Both the position numbers and the translations under genes were made by a program. A stretch of 64,000 nt of DNA from Ceriagrion tenellum (lineage: Eukaryota > Arthropoda > Insecta > Odonata > Coenagrionidae): NCBI GenBank assembly GCA_963169105.1, contig OY720636.1, positions 147,149,941-147,213,940 on the forward strand, given 5' to 3'. Within the stretch, counting starts at the first letter, position 1. The number at the start of each line of letters is the position of its first letter. Positions 13,130 to 25,179 of this stretch are shown piece after piece. The notes beneath the pieces were generated by a model, which was not told the DNA's origin, searched no databases, and saw nothing but the letters and a program-made list of their open reading frames with translations.

Positions 13130-13440
13130 GAAATCGCGAATTGTCTTCTTGTCTCCTTCCTCACGATCTCCTCGAATAATTAGAGCGCGCTTCTTTGTCT
13201 GTCCCTCCTCCCTCTCCTTCCTCCCCGGGGCTGTCGTAAGGTGACATTGCATCGTCGCAAGGTCAGCCGGATGGGCGGGGGAGTTTGGGGGGGGGGGCGG
13301 CGGGAGGATGCAAAAGACAAACGAAGGACATGGAGTCGGATGGAAGGAGAAGAGGGGGAATGAGATGAGGCCCAGCCCTCTTCTCATCTCTTTTCCACCC
13401 TTTCTCTCTCTCTCCATACCACACACACGAAGCCTTATCC
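13130..13440. other. GC-rich island with a long poly-G run
   Basis: Contains GGGCGGGGGAGTTTGGGGGG and a continuing G run near 13275-13305, then GGCGGGAGG, and a CT-rich block at 13395-13415. Four or more G-tracts in succession satisfy the usual G-quadruplex pattern. Overlapping frames on both strands are low complexity. Confidence 0.55.
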
Positions 13441-13449
13441 GTACAAAAT

Positions 13450-14890
13450 CGGCAGTTTTGAAATGCAGATGTGAACGATGACGCCATAAAGGATTAGCTA
13501 AAATTTTATTGGCTAAATTTTAATGACAATTGGTTCGTAAGACAACAAATATTGATGTAATTTAAATGTTATTTCCGAGACGAAACTTCTACTGACCTCT
13601 GAAAAAGGAGACTTTACTACGACCCCGATTGCAATGCAAGAGCTTCATTAGAGGGTGATTTTTAAAACGTACAACAGTTTCATAAATAACCGAATAGTTA
13701 GTGAAAGAGGGAGGAGGTAGAAAGGGACAAGCATTTTAAAGAGGGGAGAATGCTTGTTTTAAAAAAACAGAGAGGATGTGGTAATAAGCGGGTTACAGAT
13801 ATGCATTAATGAGATGAACAACAGGGTCACCACATAGCTCCGAAATATCCTCCTTTCTACAGTATTGAGATCATGTCGGTCATTTTTAAAGTGCAAAATA
13901 ATCACTTCAAAATCACCCTGGATTTCACAAATTGAAAGGTGCTTGGTGATGTTAGTTACGAGGTAAAATGACGAGTTCGACGCCAAGTTCCTCAAGGCCC
14001 AAACCTCAAATCCATATGTAATAGTTTTCATCTATCAGTACACTTAAAACGGTAAATTGCCTCCCCAAGTAACCACACTGCTAAGATGAGTTGTAGTGCA
14101 AATTGAAATATTCCTTGAGCAAATGATTACAGGTGACTACATACTTTGTTTACAGTATGTAAAGATCTTAGCAAAGATAGGAATCACAAAATCCGTTAAT
14201 TTTAATCTCCCCCAATCACCCTGCTATCATCAAAAAAATACGCCACCATAACCTAGCATAAGATGGTTTGAGAGAGATTTTTCTCTCCTAATAGCAAAGA
14301 CCATATAAAAATTTTTAATTTTAATCTCAGCAGTTGAAGGAAGAATAAAATACATTAAAATAGCGTAATGATATTGCTATATATGACTAAAAGTCTCAGT
14401 ATATAAATACATAGTCATAATTAAGTACAGTACTAAGCTCATTTCCTTTACGCTAAACGCCAAAACGGCCTCCCAGAAGAATTTTTCTGGGTTTCTTATA
14501 AAATTTTTGTGGTGAGAAGTCAATTTATCTTTGAAAATAACTAAGAGCTACTTAAAACTGCATTTTGTTACATTTTCCACGAGATATATGTATTTTAAAT
14601 CCATTGTTTTTTCTCTATAGTCACTCTGAAGTGCTGAAATGTGTGCCTTTTCCCACGTTATTTGGCTGACATTTTCCGAAAAATATCTCCAAAAGCAGTG
14701 ATTTAAGAAAATGATATATTATCATCAATGACATTGGTATATATTATTACTTCAATTGAGGACAAGTTCACTGAAATATATGGGAAAGGATTATCTCGTC
14801 AACATTTTCCCAATAAATAGAAACAGTGTGTTATAATAATACCCTCCAATACTAGAAGATATACACACGGTCGTACCGGATGACATTAGA
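13450..14890. other. AT-rich non-coding stretch
   Basis: The minus-strand frame 13759-14031 (90 codons) has no family resemblance. No transposon ends or tandem repeats recognised. Confidence 0.4.
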
Positions 14891-14899
14891 TGAGTTTAT

Positions 14900-15230
14900 T
14901 TTCCTGATTTACACGGCGCCAAAACGTCCCACGCGGCCGACCCACGCGGACGCCTCCCAAGAACGCCTTCTCTCAGGGAAGGGAGAGGCAGAACAGAACC
15001 CACACCACCCTATCGCCAACTCCCACCCCACACTATCATCTCCCTCCACCCCCAACGACACCCCCCCCCTCACACCTCCGATGCTTTTTTATTTACCTTT
15101 AAACTCCCCCTAGCCCTTTACCCAACCTCCGCTTCCTCCTTTTAAACCCCCCACTCCATATTTCTCCGCCCCCGCACACTCAGCTCACCCATTGCGCCAC
15201 ACATCACGTGTTCGTCCCTCACAGAACACG
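14900..15230. other. GC-rich island, C-rich on plus strand
   Basis: It begins with CG-rich sequence (GGCGCCAAAACGTCCCACGC) and continues as a C-rich, CCACCC/CCCCC-containing block to about 15200. The polarity is opposite to most islands here, with the G-rich strand being the minus strand. Confidence 0.5.
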
Positions 15231-15352
15231 AAAATAGCCGCTTCAACTATACCATCAAATTTAGCGCCAGGCAAGAGTCACCTACACAGGTCGATTAATC
15301 CTTAAAATGCCACCAAGCGAGAGCAGACTGAGTTTTTGTCAAATCGGTTTAC

Positions 15353-15643
15353 ACTTAAGTAGTGGTTGCCAAACTTTTTCATCCACGAAGCCCTTTCCGA
15401 AGCAGAAGTTTCCCGTGGAACCCCAAGGAACATAAGGGGTTTAGTTTTACCCATGTAATATGAGGCATATCGCTCACTAGACGTACGCGTATGTATGAAT
15501 AATATGATACATATTTGAGCAAAAAAAGATGTAATAAATGTTAGATGGAAGCAGCAATTTTATAATTGTGATTCCTGTCATCTTCACCACTGCCGCGGAT
15601 GGAGCCCGATAGGCTCCGCGGAAGACAGTTTGGGAAACTTGGG
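15353..15643. mobile_element. decayed non-autonomous hAT-like element
   Basis: The left end reads AGTGGTTGCCAAACTTTTTC, a variant of the hAT/Charlie-type start CAGTGGTTxxCAAAC. The right end reads GACAGTTTGGGAAACTTG, whose complement contains the same CCAAACT core in inverse orientation. The interior is non-coding. No convincing 8-bp target duplication survives, partly because a SINE was inserted at the right edge (15654-15961). Confidence 0.5.
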
Positions 15644-15653
15644 GCATCATTGT

Positions 15654-15961
15654 CGGATTGGATTAGATTTTGGGGAGGCGACCGACAGCTAAGGTCATGC
15701 GTGCGCCGTAGGGGATAGGTAAGGGAGGAAGGGTGGATAGAAACCCGGCGTCGGCATTAGCCTACTCTAAACGAAAGGCGTCAAGGGGACCACACTTAAT
15801 GTCTCTTCAGACAGTCGGAGTACTGTACTTGAAGTTATACCCAAACACAAAATACCCAAGTAGGAATCGGGTTTCCCCTGAAAATATCCTCTTCAAGAAT
15901 ATGAACCCTGGCCGTCCGTATGGTTATCCAGTACTCTAGCTATCACAACAATCCGACCCCC
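15654..15961 (-). mobile_element. tRNA-derived SINE, copy A
   Basis: Read on the minus strand, the head (high coordinates) carries a polymerase III B-box-like GGTTCATATTC and a degraded A-box region. The body matches copy B at 39.8-40.1 kb over its full length (shared blocks include GTAGGGGATAGGTAAGG and GATAGAAACCCGGCGTCGGC), and the tail is (ATCCA)-like. It is bounded by GGGCATCATTGT (15642-15653) and GGGTATCATTGT (15962-15973), a 12-bp target duplication with one mismatch. A SINE encodes no protein and moves using LINE machinery. Confidence 0.8.
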
Positions 15962-15973
15962 GGGTATCATTGT

Positions 15974-17960
15974 ACTAATGATAACTCTGAATTCATGTTC
16001 AGTACTTTTCATTCAGGACTTTTTCATTTGCATTATCATATGATTAAGAAAGTAGCCCGTTGAATTTCAACGGGAATAAGAAATACATTTGCAAAGGCTT
16101 GAAGTAACTGATTTTGATACATCTAGCAACTTTTTTTATCCTTTGTTCAGCTAATAGTGAATTAGAATATTCGGAATCTTGACTTCAACAATCGGCATGG
16201 TCGTTATGAGGGTCATTTTGAAAAACACTTTTGATAAAAATCGATACATTGAAGTTTCCGCAATTTGACTGGAAAAAAACTATTTGTAATAAAAATTGAA
16301 AACTTCTTTTCAAATTTTCATTTCGTGTCTCATGTAATGCGGTAATGCAGTGCGGCATTTACATATAAATTTTTCAAAAGTAAAAAGGTCCGTATCGGAA
16401 CAATAAAAGTCAACATAACATATATTTATTACCAAAGCTCGATCACAGCGCCGCTAGCCGCGTTACAGACAAACGAATATTCGGTAATTATATCGATGAA
16501 TATGATGAAGAGTAAAAACTGGCATCATTTTCAAAGTCATCTCGTATGTTTCTCGCGTAGTCAAATTCAAGAATCGGAAATGAAAACATGTGAGAATGGC
16601 AGATGTTGGCATTTGGAGCACAGATGGCTTAGGATGGTCAGGTCGCATTAACTAATTTACAGCGGTTTCTGAGATATTATTCATTTATCAATAAAAAATA
16701 CAGTAGCCGTACGTGCGTGCATAAGTCGACATATTCTCTTTGTCCAACGTACTCGGCGGTATTTTTTTCGAATATACTTTTTACTTCAGTTCAGGGCAAT
16801 AGCAGCATCATTAATGTTTTCTCCATTATCGAAAAGCATTTGTCACAGATGTGTTCTCAATGTAGAGTATGCAAAGTAAAAAATAAATAAGTGTATAAAA
16901 AAGCTACATTGAATCAATCACGTTAAATATTGGGGCGCGCAGATGTGGGAAAGAAAATATATCCGCAGTCACAGTACAGCCTATTTGTGAAAAAACCTTT
17001 TTATTTTTCTTTGGTACTTCCACGCGCAACTAGTGAAATGAGAAGGTTAATCAGTGCATCGGTGTTCTCTAATGTCTGCCGTTTAATTTACCTCACTAAA
17101 ATTAATAAAGATTTAGCACAAAATTATAAATGGGAATTCATTTCGAGTAGCCCAATCGCAGCTCTTGATTCAGTGTGATAATCAAAACAACCGAAGTAAC
17201 AGTTCCTCAGAGCATAAGCTCCTTAATAGCAAACATTTGAACACAATGATATCCACGATTTCCAGGGTTATAATAACTGTACCTAATCTAAAAATGGAGA
17301 TATTTCCGCCGTTCTATACGAAGGCGATAACTGAGTCAACAGTAACTGAGCTAATAATCTGGCAATAACTGAATCAACAGTAACATGTCTCTTGGTGCAA
17401 CTAGTGGCGAAGTAAAGCACCACTAACTTATGATAAATAAGTCACAGATTATCACTATTTAAAATTATCAGGGCAAAGTTGAGTTTTCTTTCCACAAGCC
17501 AAATAGCAATAACACTTGCAATACTGAGAAATTATCTTCAAATTTTCACAAAACGCTCCTTCCAATTTGAATGGCAAAGGCAAAAAATGGGCCATAAATA
17601 TGTATTTTTGCGGCTCACGGAAAAATATACTTTTTTAAACATAATTCCTGGCATAGGACTTCACATCTACCTCATATTATCTCCAATTGAACGTGTTTTG
17701 GCTGGAATCATTTACCTACATGCCAATCATGATACATACTTACTATTGTAGCAACTTGAAACTAAACCCCCCATGAAACTGCATTTGGCGCATCAACGTG
17801 GAAGTCCTCTATACAGAGCAAAATCATCCACCGGATAACAACACGCGGTAACGAAAAAATGGTTTGTGGCAAATTAAAGTGTATTGGCTAAAATCCATTT
17901 AGAAACTTCGTCAAACTTCCTTAAAATAACTCCTGAACCAAACCTATGATTTCTTCTCTT
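15974..17960. other. AT-rich non-coding stretch
   Basis: The only structure noticed is an imperfect local duplication near 17326-17383, where ATAACTGAGTCAACAGTAAC is nearly repeated about 38 bp later. The short open frames show no family resemblance. Confidence 0.4.
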
Positions 17961-18119
17961 TGTGACATCATAGATGTCTAAACTTCGCCAAATAGGTGGT
18001 ATGAGACTGGAAGTATCATGGAATCCGAGAAGTACAAATCACCGGAGAAGACTTCAAAATGTGTGGATTATGGAAAGAACTTACAGAGACAGTAGAGTAT
18101 CGGAAGGTATTAGCGTCAC

Positions 18120-19290
18120 AGCAGGATACTTGAGAGAAAAGTTCTCTCTCGGAATGGGACGGGGGAACCATCTACCAACGAAAAGTTCGCGTTCATTTCT
18201 CCAGGGTGGGAAGTCGACGCGGAGTCGTAGAGGGCGCAATCCGCCCTACGGATGGACCCCCTCCTTTGAGAGTTTTACAACACGTGGCACAGGGTGTGCG
18301 CTCGTGAGTTGGTATACCCTGGCGTAGCTCATCTCTCCCACCCTGAATTTCCGAAGAGTCACTTTGCCTATAAAAAATCTCATCACCCTGCGGTCTGTCC
18401 TCCACTCCCACCCACACGTAGGTGGCCCTATGGGAAATAAAATGACTCGGCCCCTCTCCTGCCTCCTTCATAACGCATTCATTCACTTTTCCGATCACAT
18501 CACCGCCGTGAATTGTATTTATACCGTATTCAACTATTCCGTGGCGTGTCTCTCTCTCCCTATCGCGGGCCTCCCTTTGGATCTCTTCTCGACAGAGGAG
18601 GGGGTGTGGGGGGGTTGATTCGACGGGTGCCGAGGTGTGGGTGGGTGGCAGCGGGGTTGGCGTGGCTCGGTTGACTCCGAGGGCAATGGAGTGCGCCCCC
18701 TCTTCCTCCAGACCCCTTAACCTTGAATGACGACCGCCAAGGGCCCGGACTGCTGCCTTCTTTGCAGCCGTGCACGAAGGGCGGGCGACTAAAGGGTGTT
18801 CATAATAACGCCACGATCACAAAAAAATATAGTCGGACTGATGGAAACCATCCTCTCCTCCTCTTCCCCCACACACGCCCGTTCGCCCGTTGATCTGATT
18901 CTCCTCGAAAGCAGGCAACCGAGTGATATTTCTCGGTGGAGGAGATAAAGGAGGAAGAGGGGTGGGGGGAGGAATGAGTTATGTATCGTGTCCACCTCTA
19001 TATCCGGTGATTTGTATTACAAGTTAAATATGTGGGAGTGGCCTCACAACCGGAGGCCACAAGGGCCTTTAAAAGGATATTTCCTTCCGTTGATGGCGTT
19101 TTAAAGATGGCGAGCGCCACGGAGTACTCCGTTGAGAGGAGAGAGAGATGGCGCGGAGTTTCAAGTATGAATTGGGAGTCGAATGAAATATCAGTCGAAG
19201 GGGAGAATCAACGATAGTGAATGGCGTATATGATCTCTCCCCATCCCTTCCCCTCCCCCTCCATACACAAACACACACAGCTCCTCACAT
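18120..19290. other. long GC-rich island with alternating purine and pyrimidine skew
   Basis: CG-containing throughout. The G-rich strand switches: plus at 18590-18690, minus at 18845-18890, plus at 18935-18975 and 19125-19150, and minus at 19230-19260. Several frames are open on both strands but are low complexity. No exon with matching splice sites could be defended. Confidence 0.5.
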
Positions 19291-19689
19291 CGCTCTAAGG
19301 GAAAATTCGATAAACTATCTATTTATTCTACCCTGCGTATCACACATGGGGCTAACATAGTTACAAAATATATAATTTTTGACACAGCAACGTGGTCGAA
19401 TACAATTTATAATCATTAAGATATAATACACTCGTATACCTACAAAACCAATCTCATCTCTCAGTCACCCTCCAAACTTTCTGCTAGCAATTTTATAACG
19501 CCTTCCAGTCCAACAATAACCTTCTGCTCACCAAATTGTGGAACCACAAACGGATACACATTTTGTCTGAAACACAAATGTATAGAACCCATGTGTTCTC
19601 AAATATTTTCAATAATGTCCAGCAAGGTAAGGGGTAACATCATGTTGACATTAAGTGAATTAAAATTTGGTAATGGTCAAGAAGTAGTT

Positions 19690-19830
19690 TTATTGTACAA
19701 AGCGTTTTGACGCCGAGGTGTCATTATCTGGTAAAATCAAATAGCTGATGATTAGTACCTGAATCAGCTTTAACTCATTATGGCGTCGTAAGCATCGAAA
19801 CGGAATGTTAAATAAAATTATTTAGTGAAC
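19690..19830. repeat. inverted pair with hammerhead-like motifs
   Basis: The right half (plus strand) runs ATGGCGTCGTAAGCATCGAAACGG then a T/A-rich stretch. The left half, read on the minus strand, runs GATAATGACACCTCGGCGTC then AAAACGCTTTGTACAATAAA. Both share the order [x]ATGA - short stem - (G)AAACG, the layout of a hammerhead core as found in Penelope-type terminal repeats. Both copies are degenerate. Confidence 0.35.
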
Positions 19831-19988
19831 ATCAACACGCTTTATTCACTCAATTTTCGTGCTTTTCAGGTTTGGAGCAAAATGTTCCATATTTTACAGG
19901 CGGTGATGATAATGATTAACTATATGTATTTAGTTGTTCGGGGAAACGAGTAGACTAAAAACCTTGGGTATGCGCGAAGTATCCCCAG

Positions 19989-20034
19989 GGGTGATTTTAG
20001 ACCCACTCCTTAAAGTATGAGTCTAAAATCACCC
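19989..20034. repeat. 14-bp perfect inverted repeat
   Basis: GGGTGATTTTAGAC (19989-20002) pairs exactly with GTCTAAAATCACCC (20021-20034) across an 18-nt loop. A few bases downstream (20049-20065) is CAAATCCAATCCAATAC, reminiscent of the (ATCCA)n SINE tail, but no SINE body precedes it. Confidence 0.6.
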
Positions 20035-20069
20035 AGAGGTGACCTGATAACAAATCCAATCCAATACAA

Positions 20070-22270
20070 TCAATTTTCACATAAACCGGCAAATCATATT
20101 AAGGCGACTGAAGCGCAAACCGAGAGCCATTGATCTTACATAGTCACAACTTTTCAAGTAAGTGGAAAAAAAATTTTGAATTCTTCACGTGAGCACATCT
20201 CGTTACTCAGTGGAAATAACCATAACCATTGTTATACAAATGATGTCAGAATTATATTTTGAAATTTTCGAATCGATTAATTAGTCCATCCTTACAACTT
20301 GGCTTTGCAGCTCGGAATGCGAAATATAAGCATAAGCCATATCTTATTACACCTCTATTCATGATCTGATGTTGATGAGGATTTCATGTCCTCTTCATGA
20401 TGCCTGGGTATTCGGGTATTATAATAGCTCAGGTATGCTAAGAACCAAAATCAACGATTTTCAATTTTTCCACTCATATTCGCACATATTACTAATTAAC
20501 ACATGCGTCCAAAGTTTCACGTCAATTTGTACACAAACGAATATCGCTCCGATCACTTTAAGCGGAGTGATGACCCGTTTAATAAACGCGTGTGCAGAGA
20601 GTGCGAGGAGGATTTCGAGAGAAATTCCTCGGGAGAGACGGTGCCATTGCGTGGGGAGACCGGTAAGCCTCAATTTAATGTCTGGATCACGGGAGTACAT
20701 ATGAATACAATCGACATATAAAGCGGCGTTACGTTAAAATCATTATTAATTTTTATCTCGAATGCAATTTTAGTTAAATGTTTACTTTTTACCACATTGG
20801 TCGGAAATAAGTTCGAAGGTTAAAGAACAAAAATTTGACTCAAATAAAGCATGCAGTGTACAAGGACCAGCACGAATAAAATTTAAACCAGTAGCATAAG
20901 TAATAATGAAAATATATCCCATAAGTCCATTAATAATCAAAAAGCAGTCTCTTGATGCCTTACTTCTCGAGATATTTGCCAAGAAACACCACAGCCATTG
21001 TAAAATGGAAAGGGCACGGTGCGCACTTCAGAGTGAATATGTAGAAAAGACGAGGGATTATTGAGACAAATATCTTGTAAGAATTTCATCAGTAATATTT
21101 AAATAACCAATAGTTAAAAGAGTAGAATGTGTAAGGCACAAACATGGTGAATATTACACCGGCCATTTTGTTCCAAAGCTGCTCCAACAAGAAAATCGGA
21201 ATAATAATACCGGAGATGTTGAAACGATCATTCCCAATATTGACCGACGCTTCCACAAAATAAAATTGCCACCAGGAATAAAACTGATCACTACCCATAT
21301 ATTAAAATGACCATAAATTTCACGCCCTTACCGATGGAACTGAAAAGCAAGCGCAATATGAACGGGCAGAAAATAGAACTACACCGCTGAAACACACTAT
21401 TTTTGCTAGAAATTTCTCTAGGAAGGAATAATCAAGCACAATTGATGTCAATTATCATACTCTGCGTCTGAAATAATTACAAATTAGAAATTTCCTTTCC
21501 AAAATTCATGATTCTTGCCAGGAGTTACCAAGCCAGCATTCCCGGAATATCCTTAAAACTAACGTTTACAATCTATTCAACATGTATTTCCTGGCACCCA
21601 AATCGGGGAATTAAAATCAATATTTTATTGATTCTTACTGCCGGTCACAGAAATTTATGTACTTCATTTTGCCGAGGCCCGAGGAGAAGAAAAGGTATTA
21701 TTCAATGTTTTTGGGGATAAAATTTAGAATACTACGAGTTTAATTCCGGTTCCGCGCCCCGGCTGCTTGGACTAATATTTCTACCGCCACGTCGGCTCGC
21801 ACGCCAAATTCTGTCAAGGTTTTAACAGAACTAGTTTCTCAAAAACTCCAGACAAACGTCGTTTTCCACTATGAATTATGCAAACTCTTTCACAATGGGT
21901 AAAGCCAGTTCAGTTATGCCATTTTAATTTAAGTATCCAATCGTATTTTTGTTTGCCGGCCAACAAGAATAAGATTCAATGGCTTACTATAAAGGCTAAT
22001 ACCATATTTTTGTTAGGGACACCTAATAGTATTTAAGCTTAAATTATAAACGAACCAATTGGCCAAAAGCAAAAGAAGTTTCACCTGTATTTTTTGATCA
22101 ATTCTCCCTTTGGCTATATTAAAATTTTTTTCGGTTCACGAATAATTTTTGTACGGCTGTAGTGACGAATTTGTAGCTTTTTGCTTGTGCACTAGCAACT
22201 ACCACATTTAAAGACTTATGGCTCGAAAAGTAATCGCTTCATAGTAATAAAACATTTGCATTTTATAAGC
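20070..22270. other. mostly AT-rich non-coding stretch
   Basis: A small CG-rich patch at about 20540-20665 ends in ACCGGTAAGC, which resembles a splice donor, but upstream acceptor and coding potential are weak. Otherwise nothing recognised. Confidence 0.35.
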
Positions 22271-22312
22271 GACGCAATGGAAAGAAATAACGTCGTAGAC
22301 TCCACATAAATT

Positions 22313-22389
22313 TATTATCGACTGGTTTTCTAACGAGGTTACATCTTCAGGTGGCGATGCAACTCCGTTACAAAACCAGTCGTGATAAT
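22313..22389. repeat. small inverted repeat with hammerhead-like motif
   Basis: The left arm (22313-22340, minus strand) reads AACCTCGTTAGAAAACCAGT. The right arm (22359-22389, plus strand) reads CAACTCCGTTACAAAACCAG then TCGTGATAATA. The minus strand also shows CCTGAAGATGTAAC immediately upstream, giving the CTGAAGA - stem - AAAAC order seen at other sites here. Confidence 0.45.
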
Positions 22390-22478
22390 ACACATATGCA
22401 GATTTTGCTAAGTCGATTATTTCAGAGGATAGTTTCAAGCCTTACCTGGTGGAATTCCTTGATATCAGGGAAAGATGA

Positions 22479-22646
22479 ATTAACCCTGCAATTCCACATG
22501 GTAAAGATTTATTCGCGACCGGTTTCACCGCAGTACAGCATCATCAGGTGCAGCATCATCATCAGGACGGACCAACTGATGATGCGGTACTGTGGCGAAA
22601 CCGGTCGTGAATAAATCTTTTGCCATGTGGAATTGCAGAGTTAATT
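22479..22646. repeat. ~70-bp foldback repeat carrying two opposed hammerhead-like cores
   Basis: The left arm (22479-22547) and right arm (22576-22646) are near-perfect inverted copies. On the plus strand the right arm contains CTGATGATGCGG, a loop, then GTGGCGAAACCGGTCG. The minus strand of the left arm has CTGATGATGCTG, a loop, then GCGGTGAAACCGGTCG. CTGATGA and GAAAC are the invariant hammerhead core blocks; the following ACCGGT is self-complementary, as in hammerheads with a minimal stem III. Comparing both arms suggests an ancestral GCCG/CGGC stem II. The spacer (22548-22575) holds further CATCATCAG words. Confidence 0.6.
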
Positions 22647-22659
22647 ATTCTATCCCTAT

Positions 22660-23000
22660 CTATATCTAACTGCCCAATAAGCTGTCCTTACCTTTCTCAA
22701 TGGTTACTAACAAGGGATGAGTTGTATTATTGTTGTACGAATTAAAAATTTTTTGTATTATTATGGTATATTTTTCAATATTGTTTTGTATCATTGTTGA
22801 ATATTTTTGTATCAGTGTTGTTTATTACTGTTCAAATTGGATGTATTATCGGAAGAACAATAAATTACATATATCTGTGCATCTATCCCTCGATTATTTC
22901 ACCGAGTCACGATAGAGCGGTTTGATAAAGCAGTGCTTAAGAAATGAAGCAGGAGCATTTAAGCTGTTTCGGTGGACACATGACAAAATTGGTAGTTCGT
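22660..23000. other. T-rich non-coding stretch
   Basis: Runs of ATTGTT and TTTTTGTATTATTA between 22720 and 22830. No feature recognised. Confidence 0.4.
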
Positions 23001-23009
23001 TTACCTGAG

Positions 23010-24010
23010 GCCTTTAATACCACCCCTCACCCCGGCCCATTTTTACGTCACACTTCACCTCCAAATTCGTCCCCGGCAGCGATCTAGAGAGGAAAGGGAG
23101 TGAGAGGGGTATCATCTCGAAGGGGGAGAGGAGGGCGAGTCATGGGGGCAAGAGTAATGGGAAGGGACCCCCACCCTCTTCCCAGCCCAGATGCCCAGCT
23201 TGTCTCCGACCCTTCACTCGTCCTCTATTTACCCTCTCCGACCACCCTCTACGGCGCGCCCCCTTCTCCCGCGACAGCGTGGCCTCCGGATGGCGGCCGA
23301 GAGAGAGAGGATTGGGGGAGGGGAAGGGAGAGTGGGGGGTGGAGAAGGCGAGAACAGTCGTAATAGACGTAACCCTTGGTAATGCGCTCTCGTGGAGGCG
23401 ATTTTCCCAAGCAGCGGGGAGGCGATCGTGCATTGGCAGAGGATGGATGAGTGGGGGGGGGGAGTGGAAGGGCGGAGGAGGAAGAGGTGACTGATACGGG
23501 GCAATATTAGTGGAGACGGACATCACTCAGGCATACAGACTCACAAACACACACACAGAGGGAGGGATGTTCTCGGACGGACCACCGCCTTCGCATGTTT
23601 CCATATTGATGAGATCCCGACCTGGATAGGAGTCCTTCCGCCGTCTCCTCTTCCTCGCGGCGGGAGGCGATAATGTTGGCCGGGGAGGGGTGGGGGGTGT
23701 GGAGAATCACTTCGGGGAGGGGTCTCTTGCGTAAGAGAGAATCGGGGGGCGGTGAAGAGAGGGAGCGGCGTGGCCCCCGTGGCATCGTGCCTGTTTTGTT
23801 GTTCGGCGGATGTGGAGAGGGAGGTTGGCGTTTGAGGGTGCGGATCGGGGGGAGGAGGAGGAGGGCGTGGGTGCGGAAAACCAGTGTGGGGAGGGAGATC
23901 AAAGTAAGTGGGGGTGGGGAGAGAGTGATTGAGAACGCTGCGGGCATCCGAGTCCGGGCGAATTTGAGACCATCTGGAGTCTTCTCGGACCACAACGGTT
24001 GAGAAAAGGC
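23010..24010. other. 1-kb GC-rich island, G/A-rich on plus strand
   Basis: The strongest compositional island in the window: GGGGGAGGGG-type runs at 23310-23345, 23450-23485, 23680-23730 and 23845-23930, with many CG dinucleotides. Both strands carry long frames (for example 23507-23995 minus and 23673-24002 plus), but the products are Pro/Ser/Arg or Gly/Arg low complexity. Several stretches fit a G-quadruplex pattern. Confidence 0.6.
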
Positions 24011-24032
24011 TTCAACTGCAATTCAAGGGATC

Positions 24033-24673
24033 TTGGTTTCCCAACCGGGGGCGCTCGGATCCTTTTTTATGGAGACTTTGACTTCGTCTTTTTATTTTCT
24101 TTAACCTGGGGCAGATGAGTCCACATGGCCCACTCTTCCCCTGCCCCAGAGATCCGTACAGAGTTTCAGACATGGTTATGATTACAGGTTGTTTAGAGTC
24201 AAAAAAAGTAATATCAAAATTACAATCATAGGTAATTTGTGTATGGCACGCAGGCCAGATGGTATTTTCCTTGAAATATTTTTGTTTGTGGCGGTTAGTT
24301 CTCACCATCTCCATTATTAGCAGTTAGTCTCCTCTTAAAAAGTCTCTTTAGCAATTAGTCTCTTAAAAATGGGAGAGGGAGAGAATATTCCACGAGGCTC
24401 GAGATAACATTTCTTTAGTCTATAATATGGCTACCTTTTTTATGTAGTTATTGCCTCTTCATGCAACTCCTAATTTGTTGAAAAAATTTCTCTAGTTCAT
24501 GATTTATCAAATATATAATTTAATATTTACCACATGCACTTATCTTGGTCACCTTCAATTTTACTCTTGCGTGAGTCATTACTTTAAGTAATGCCAAATA
24601 TCAATTTAAGAGATGTGAATACATATTGAATATTTTTAGTGGTGTAAGGCATGAAATAATTTGCGAACCACTG
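24033..24673. mobile_element. non-autonomous hAT (Charlie-like) element
   Basis: The left end reads TTGGTTTCCCAACCGGGGGC, very close to the Charlie-type start CAGTGGTTCTCAACCGGGGG. The right end reads GGCATGAAATAATTTGCGAACCACTG, which matches the usual GGCATGAAAAxGxTxGAxAACCACTG finish. The two ends are imperfect inverted copies. The ~640-bp interior has no transposase. I could not identify a clear 8-bp target duplication. It lies immediately right of the 23-24 kb GC island. Confidence 0.6.
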
Positions 24674-24922
24674 CTTTGCAGAGGGTCTCACTAACCCAAG
24701 TCAAAGAGGGAAAATGGAGGAAAAGGGAGGAAAAAAAAAAACTAACCCCCACAAGTGGCCTGAGGGCTAATTCCAATTCGTTTAGTATAATTATACACTT
24801 GGATATTTTTGACATGCTTAGCGACCCACTAACCAAGGTGTAGCCCGATTTGGTTGCCCGTTAACCAAATAAAATCGCCCATGCTCAAAGTGGTTGCGGT
24901 GAATTCCAACATAGGGTCCGTA

Positions 24923-25174
24923 CGAGGGGTATGCAACTCTGAGAAATGGTGTACGCTTATTGAGAAATGGACAGAAATGGCTAGAAATTGACAGAAATGA
25001 ACAGAAATGGATTGAAATGGACAGAAATGGACAGAAATGGATAGAAATGGATAGAAATAGACAGAAATGTTTATAAATGGATATAAATGGATGGAAATGG
25101 TTAGAAATGGATATAAATGGCTGAAATGGAAATACGGTGTAGGTACACTTGTTTTTGCAGTTGCGTACCCCTCG
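24923..25174. repeat. 10-bp-period minisatellite between inverted repeats
   Basis: From 24961 to about 25129 the sequence is seventeen head-to-tail 10-bp units of the form NNAGAAATGG with sporadic changes. A 16-bp sequence CGAGGGGTATGCAACT (24923-24938) is present in inverse orientation with one mismatch at 25159-25174, so the array sits between short inverted repeats. The minus-strand frames across it encode only Ile/Ser/Phe-rich repeats and are by-products. Confidence 0.85.
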
Positions 25175-25179
25175 GGTCC

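Noticed and set aside
20369..20721. Possible exon ending at ACCG|GTAAGC
   Set aside because: The donor-like site is plausible, but no acceptor with a pyrimidine tract and no recognisable protein precede it.
23507..24002. Long overlapping frames on both strands (109-162 codons)
   Set aside because: Explained by G/C skew; all are Gly/Arg or Pro/Ser repeats.
24961..25129. Regular repeats considered as a CRISPR array
   Set aside because: Units are 10 bp, contiguous and without unique spacers; the DNA is eukaryotic.
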